Shown: positions 6,499 to 10,186 of the stretch, in pieces
How the letters are laid out: each line of letters opens with the position of its first letter
Numbering within the stretch: the stretch's first letter is position 1
Source of the DNA: an uncultured Myxococcales bacterium
GTDB taxonomy: Bacteria > Myxococcota_A > Bradymonadia > UBA7976 > UBA1532
Assembly: GCA_937896275.1 (NCBI GenBank)
Contig: CALBMW010000952.1
Location: forward strand, 1 to 10,186
DNA: 10,186 nt
Direction: 5' to 3'
Notes under the pieces: model-generated
What the model was told of the DNA's origin: nothing
What the model saw: the letters and a program-made list of their open reading frames with translations, nothing else
Database searches by the model: none
Translations under genes and position numbers: made by a program

Positions 6499-7589
6499 AG
6501 CGTGAACGAGATGGTGGTGCCCTTGCCCGGCGCGCCCTCGCCCCAGATGCGCCCGCCGTGGCGGTGGACCGCCCGCGCAGCGATGGCCAGGCCCAGGCCA
6601 GGGCCGGACAAGCCCTCGCCCGCGTGCAGGCGGCGGAAGGGCTCGAAGAGCTGGTCCCCGAAGCCTTCCGGCAGGCCAACGCCGTTGTCGCGCACCTGAT
6701 AGACGGCCGGGTGCGCCGGATCCACGCCGAAGCGAACGCTTGGCGCGGGGCAACCGGCGGTGAAGGTGCGAGCGTTCTCGAGCAGCTGGGACAGGATGGC
6801 GTGCAGGAGCAGCGGATCAGCCACGGCGCGCAAGCCGGGCTGCACCAGGAGGCCCGGAACGCCGCCCAGGTCGTCGCTCAGCTTGTCCACGAAGGCGGTG
6901 AGATCGATGGCCCGGGGCCGAAGCTCGGCGCGCCCCACGCGATCGAGTTGCAGCAGCCCGTCCAGGGTCGCCTCGAGGCGCTCACTGGCCTCCTGAACGC
7001 GCCAGAGGTAGTCGTGACCGACGGCGTCGAGCGCCTCGCCATAGTCCTCGACCAGGATCTCGGCGAAGCCGTGCAGCGCTCGCAGCGGCGCGCGCAGATC
7101 GTGGGCGATGGAGTGGAGCACGCCCTCGAGTTCGCGGTTTGCGGTGGCGAGCTCGGCGGTGCGCGCGCGCACCCTGCTGTCGAGATCGGCGTTGAGCTGG
7201 TGGATCTCGTCCCGCAGCCGCTTGCGCTCGATCGCGTACCTCAGGGAGCGACCGAGCAGCGCGCGCTCGCAGCCGCCCTTCACGAGGAAGTCCTGCGCGC
7301 CCGACCGGACCGCGCGCAGCGCGAGCTCCTCGTCGTCGAGGCCGCTCAGCACGACGATGGGCATGTCGGTCATCGCGTGGACGCGCTCGAGCGTCTCGAG
7401 CCCGCGGCTGTCGCCGAGGGACAGATCGAGGAGCACCACGTCGGCGGCGTCCGACGCCAAGGCCGGCTGCGCCTCCGCGATCGAACCATGCCAGATCAGC
7501 TCGAAGGCTCCGGGCGCGAGTGCTTGGCGGACCAAGGCCGCGTCGGCAGGGTTGTCTTCGATCAACAGGACGCGGGCTGAATCGGCCAT
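6489..7589 (-). CDS. Receiver-first hybrid histidine kinase (REC-HisKA-HATPase)
   Basis: A soluble signalling protein of 366 residues. Residues 4-122 form a receiver domain: acidic pair Glu11-Asp12 in LIEDNPAD, phospho-acceptor Asp55 in VVLLDLSLGD, Ser82 and Lys104 in FLVKGG. A coiled-coil-like linker (122-155) leads to a HisKA domain with phospho-acceptor His163 in SIAHDLRAPLRALHGF. The ATPase domain has an N-box in LLENA (Asn272), the G1 box DNGVGL (301-306), the F-box LFEPFRRL and the G2 box GPGLGLAIAARA. There are no membrane segments, PAS domain or DNA-binding domain, so the receiver is the only input domain. The ATG at 7589 overlaps the stop of the PAS kinase as TGATG. It has GGAG five bases upstream; a TTG at 7592 would add one residue. 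The likely partner is the upstream kinase. REC-first kinases of this kind are known; targets here are unknown. Confidence 0.92.
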   Translation of the reverse strand: MADSARVLLIEDNPADAALVRQALAPGAFELIWHGSIAEAQPALASDAADVVLLDLSLGDSRGLETLERVHAMTDMPIVVLSGLDDEELALRAVRSGAQDFLVKGGCERALLGRSLRYAIERKRLRDEIHQLNADLDSRVRARTAELATANRELEGVLHSIAHDLRAPLRALHGFAEILVEDYGEALDAVGHDYLWRVQEASERLEATLDGLLQLDRVGRAELRPRAIDLTAFVDKLSDDLGGVPGLLVQPGLRAVADPLLLHAILSQLLENARTFTAGCPAPSVRFGVDPAHPAVYQVRDNGVGLPEGFGDQLFEPFRRLHAGEGLSGPGLGLAIAARAVHRHGGRIWGEGAPGKGTTISFTLGA

Positions 7590-9142
7590 CAAATCTCCGG
7601 TGACCCGATCGGCAACCAGAACCGAAACGTGGCGCCCTCACCGGGCGCGCCGGTCGCCTCGATGAGGCCGCCGTGGCTCTCCACGATCCGCTTGCACACC
7701 GCGAGCCCGATGCCCGAGCCGAGCCGAGCCGAGCCGACGCCCGGATCGAGACGGTAGAAGGGCTCGAACAGGCGATCCGCGAAGCGCTGCTCGAAGCCGA
7801 TCCCCTCGTCGCGCACCACGAACACCCAGCGGTCGCCGTCCTGCCGCGCCCCGACGTGCACCCGCGGCGGCTGGCCGCCCCCGTGGTCGAGCGCGTTGCC
7901 GATCAGGTTCTGCAACAGCTGACCCATCTGCACCTCGTCGGCCGCGATGACGGGCAGAGGATCGTGCGTCACCACCGCGCCCGTCTCGGCCATCCGCAGC
8001 ACCAGGGCTTCCAGCACCGCGGCCAGCAGGGCCTCGAGATCGACGGCCCCGCGCTCCGGGCCGGACACGCCCAGGCGCGCATAGGCCAGCAGATCACGCA
8101 CGAGCCGTTGCATGCGGCGCGCGCCGTCGACCACGTAGTCGAGCCACTCCCGGCCCTCGTCATCGAGGCTGGCCGAGATGCGACCACGCAGCAGGTCGGC
8201 GAAGCCAGCGACGGCGCGCAAGGGCTCCTGCAGGTCATGGCTGACGGTGGTCGCGAAGTGGCGCAGCTCCTCGTTCGAGCGGCGCAGCTCCTCGCTGGTG
8301 CGGGCGAGAGCCTCGCGCGCGGCGCGGGCCTCGGTGATGTCCTCGGAGATCCCCAGCAGAAAGCGTGGGCTCCCGGTCGCGTCGAGGATGGGGATCTTCT
8401 TCGTGTGCAGGGAGCGGATGCCTTGGAGGCGCGTCTGGATCTCTTCGCAGGGGATGTCGAGCAGGCGCCCGCTGGCGAGCACCTCGCGATCCTTGCTGGT
8501 GAAGAAGTCCGCCTCCTCGCGCGGGAAAAAGTTGTAGTCGTTCTTGCCGAGGAGCGCCTCGCTGGGGAAGCCGAGCAGCCGTTCGCCCGCCCGGTTGAAC
8601 CGGACGAAGCGCAGATCGGCCGCGTCCTTGACGAAGATCATGTCGGGCAGGTTCTCGACGATCTCGGTCAAGAAGGACTGAGACTCGCGCAGCGCCTCGA
8701 GCGTGGCCTGGCGCTCGGCCTCGACCGCCGCGAGGGCCTGCCCGGCGCCGCGGGCGCTCGCGTATCCGGCAGCCGTGACGCGGTGGGTGCCGAAGCCGCG
8801 CAACACGCGCTCCAGGGCCCACGCCGTGGCGGCGGTGGGTGGCATGGGCAGCGTGAGCCGAAGGATCTCGGCGCCGGCCAGCGGCCAGGTCAGCGTGGCG
8901 GCGTCCCAAATCGGTGTGAGCGGAGGCGCGCTCGCAGATCCCGGGGCGATGCCCAGGCGGGCCAGCAGCGCGGGCGGGCCGCCGCCGTGATGCCACAGGG
9001 ACACGCCCACCGCCGGTCCGATCTCGACCAGCGCGCGCAAGAAGGCGCCCGCGCTCTCGGCCGGATCGACCGATCCCGGCACGGCCAGTGCGACCTCGGC
9101 AAGCCAGGGTGGTGGGTCGTGAACAGTGTCGGTCATTGGCAT
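7589..9142 (-). CDS. PAS-domain sensor histidine kinase (cytoplasmic)
   Basis: A kinase of 517 residues with no clear membrane segment. Residues about 12-125 form a divergent region that may be GAF-like but shows no motif I can name. A helical linker (132-160) leads to a PAS domain (about 160-275: IVENLPDMIFVKDAADLRF, LLGKNDYNFFPREEADFF, ISEDITEARAAREAL), of the type that often binds a small ligand or cofactor. HisKA follows, with phospho-acceptor His302 in TVSHDLQEPLRAVAGF. The ATPase domain has LLQNLIGNALDHG (409-421), the G1 box DEGIGF (445-450), LFEPFYRLD (458-466) and the G2 box GSGIGLAVCKRI (475-486). The ATG at 9142 has GGAG about four bases upstream; ATG at 9136 is an alternative. It is the first gene of a two-gene unit and its TGA overlaps the next ATG. 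The signal is unknown. A pentanucleotide repeat lies in its ATP-lid codons. Confidence 0.93.
   Translation of the reverse strand: MPMTDTVHDPPPWLAEVALAVPGSVDPAESAGAFLRALVEIGPAVGVSLWHHGGGPPALLARLGIAPGSASAPPLTPIWDAATLTWPLAGAEILRLTLPMPPTAATAWALERVLRGFGTHRVTAAGYASARGAGQALAAVEAERQATLEALRESQSFLTEIVENLPDMIFVKDAADLRFVRFNRAGERLLGFPSEALLGKNDYNFFPREEADFFTSKDREVLASGRLLDIPCEEIQTRLQGIRSLHTKKIPILDATGSPRFLLGISEDITEARAAREALARTSEELRRSNEELRHFATTVSHDLQEPLRAVAGFADLLRGRISASLDDEGREWLDYVVDGARRMQRLVRDLLAYARLGVSGPERGAVDLEALLAAVLEALVLRMAETGAVVTHDPLPVIAADEVQMGQLLQNLIGNALDHGGGQPPRVHVGARQDGDRWVFVVRDEGIGFEQRFADRLFEPFYRLDPGVGSARLGSGIGLAVCKRIVESHGGLIEATGAPGEGATFRFWLPIGSPEI
7714..7737. repeat. Pentanucleotide tandem repeat (GAGCC)4 inside the PAS kinase gene
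   Basis: Four perfect GAGCC units occupy 7716-7735, and the period continues two bases on either side. On the coding (minus) strand it spells the residues GSARLGSG just before and into the G2 box of the ATPase domain (about residues 470-477). Gain or loss of a unit changes length by five bases and would shift the frame before the end of the ATP-binding domain. Confidence 0.85.
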
Positions 9143-9188
9143 CGAACTCCGCGCACAACGCTACTCAAGCGGGCACGGGTCCACAACC

Positions 9189-9230
9189 CCGCGTCGCGAG
9201 GCCGCGTCGCTTGATTCGAGGCGTGCACGC
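9189..9230. promoter_or_regulatory. Repeats and palindrome in the divergent 127-base control region
   Basis: The gap 9143-9269 separates the PAS kinase (minus) from the exported protein (plus) and must hold both promoters. It contains CCGCGTCGC twice (9189-9197 and 9202-9210, a 13-base period) and a perfect 10-base palindrome, GCGTGCACGC (9221-9230). These are candidate binding sites for a regulator of one or both genes. I could not pick a promoter with confidence: TTGTGG and TAGCGT at 17-base spacing upstream of the kinase match only three of six positions each. Confidence 0.3.
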
Positions 9231-9269
9231 GCCGCATCCTCCGCGCATCGATCGACTTCGAGGTGGTCC

Positions 9270-10186
9270 ATGGCAACCCATCGACGGCGGCGCCTCCTGG
9301 CGCACACCCTGCCCTCGCGCGGACTCGCGGCGACGCTGGCGCTGCTGGGCCTGATCGCGCCCAGCCACATGGCCGAGGCGGCGCCCGGGCCCGCCTGGTC
9401 CGTGCTGCCGCTCGACAGTCGTGGTCTCGATCCCGACGCCACGGCGACCTTCCGCGATCTGCTCGTGAGCGAGCTGGGGAAGCGCCAGCGGGCCGACTTC
9501 GTGGACGGTCCGGGCCCCTGCGCCGACCTCCCATGCGCGCGCGCCGCGGGCGGGCGGGTCGGGGCGGCGACGGTCGTCTACGGCCGATTGGCGCGGCTGG
9601 GCCACAAGATCGTGATCACCTTGGCGGTGACCGACACCGCCGCGGGCCGCACCCTGAGCCATCAGCGGATGAGCGTCGACCGCGTGGAGGATCTCGAGAC
9701 GGCGGCCGTGCGGCTGGCCCAGGCGATCGCCGAGGGCCGCGACGTCGAGGAGACCGCAGAGCTCGGTACGGTGACCGCGGCCGAGGTCGCGCCCGACCGG
9801 CGCCGCGAGGGCAAGAGCGGCCTGGGGCTGGGCGTGGGCGGCGTCGCGCCGGTCCGGGGGCCCTATGACGCCGGCTTCGGCATCCTGGTCGACCTCTCCT
9901 ACTGGTACGAGGCGCGCGACTTCGCCATCGAGCCCCGCTTGGGCTATCGAGGCGCCGCGGCGGGCGAGGATGACGAGACCTGGCAGCAGGTCGCCTTGGA
10001 CATCGGCGCCAACTACATCCTCACCCGGACCGACGTCGCGCCCTTCGTCGGCCTCGGCGGGGGTCTGCGCTGGACCTACTCGGCCCAGCGCGACCGGGTC
10101 ATCGCCGGCAGGGTCATCGCGCTCGAGAGCAACGACCTCGAGAGCGACTCGGCCTGGGGCCCGGGGGCCTTCGGACGCCTGGGGCT
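9270..10186 (+). CDS. Exported two-domain protein: TolB-N/CsgG-like N-terminal region and probable outer-membrane beta-barrel (3' end outside window)
   Basis: 305 residues are visible and the frame stays open to the right edge. ATG at 9270 has GAGG at 9260-9263, six bases upstream. A basic start (MATHRRRRLL) and hydrophobic core give a signal peptide cut near AEA (residue 37). Residues about 42-157 (WSVLPLDSRGL, FRDLLVSEL, GAATVVYGRLARLG, IVITLAVTDTAAGRTL, RLAQAIAEG) resemble the TolB-N/CsgG/FlgO-type fold. Cys84 and Cys89 sit in the CADLPCARAAG segment, a possible disulfide. After a charged linker (158-180), residues 182 onward alternate hydrophobic and polar residues with Gly/Tyr/Trp turns (GLGLGVGGVAP, GFGILVDLSYWYE, IEPRLGYRG, LDIGANYILTRTDVAPFVGLGGGLRWTY), as expected for strands of an OmpA/Opa-like outer-membrane barrel. 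Function is unknown. It is transcribed away from the PAS kinase. Domain assignments rest on pattern and need profile searches. Confidence 0.75.
   Translation, partial: MATHRRRRLLAHTLPSRGLAATLALLGLIAPSHMAEAAPGPAWSVLPLDSRGLDPDATATFRDLLVSELGKRQRADFVDGPGPCADLPCARAAGGRVGAATVVYGRLARLGHKIVITLAVTDTAAGRTLSHQRMSVDRVEDLETAAVRLAQAIAEGRDVEETAELGTVTAAEVAPDRRREGKSGLGLGVGGVAPVRGPYDAGFGILVDLSYWYEARDFAIEPRLGYRGAAAGEDDETWQQVALDIGANYILTRTDVAPFVGLGGGLRWTYSAQRDRVIAGRVIALESNDLESDSAWGPGAFGRLG

Noticed and set aside
7673..9214. Plus-strand open frame of 513 codons antisense to the PAS kinase
   Set aside because: Shadow of a kinase whose motifs are all in the minus-strand frame; no signal peptide, domain or ribosome-binding site.
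1..10186. Mobile element, CRISPR array, tRNA or rRNA
   Set aside because: No transposase, integrase, regularly spaced repeats, tRNA cloverleaf or rRNA-like stretch is visible; all long stretches are explained by ordinary protein genes.

Overview
The window is very GC-rich (by eye around 70%, with G/C strongly preferred at third codon positions). It is a densely packed bacterial chromosome segment with no mobile element, CRISPR array, rRNA or tRNA that I can see. High GC, a single-chain (alpha2) glycyl-tRNA synthetase, a dienoyl-CoA isomerase of the ECH1 type, paired cytoplasmic histidine kinases and many exported envelope proteins suggest a Gram-negative, delta-proteobacterial/Myxococcota-like organism. 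That placement is an inference from content, not a proof.

Layout. (1) Positions 1-221, minus: the N-terminal part of a small exported protein of unknown function, cut by the window edge. (2) Positions 408-3973, minus: a probable three-gene operon read in the order glycyl-tRNA synthetase, membrane site-2 protease (M50) with CBS domains, and a Delta3,5-Delta2,4-dienoyl-CoA isomerase-like crotonase. A candidate sigma70 promoter lies just upstream of the synthetase. A perfect 7-bp hairpin buries the Shine-Dalgarno sequence of the protease gene. (3) Positions 4047-6458, plus: two envelope genes. One is a DUF4105/Lnb-type periplasmic-domain membrane protein, a candidate lipoprotein N-acyltransferase relative. 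The other is a MepA-type murein endopeptidase carrying a C-terminal LysM domain. (4) Positions 6489-9142, minus: a two-gene signalling unit joined by a TGATG stop/start overlap. A PAS-containing histidine kinase is followed by a protein that begins with a receiver domain and ends in a second histidine kinase; neither has a DNA-binding output. (5) Positions 9270-10186, plus: an exported protein cut by the window end, with an N-terminal TolB-N/CsgG-like region and a C-terminal half that looks like an outer-membrane beta-barrel.

How the parts fit. The plus-strand genes all act in the envelope: possible lipoprotein maturation, peptidoglycan remodelling and an outer-membrane protein. The minus-strand operon mixes translation, regulated intramembrane proteolysis and fatty-acid beta-oxidation, which may simply be shared transcription. 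The kinase pair looks like a phosphorelay in which the PAS kinase feeds the receiver of the second kinase.

The points most worth a second look are the SD-sequestering hairpin before the M50 gene, the Lnb-like protein, the receiver-first kinase coupled to a PAS kinase, a pentanucleotide tandem repeat inside the PAS kinase ATP lid, and the two-part exported protein at the right edge.
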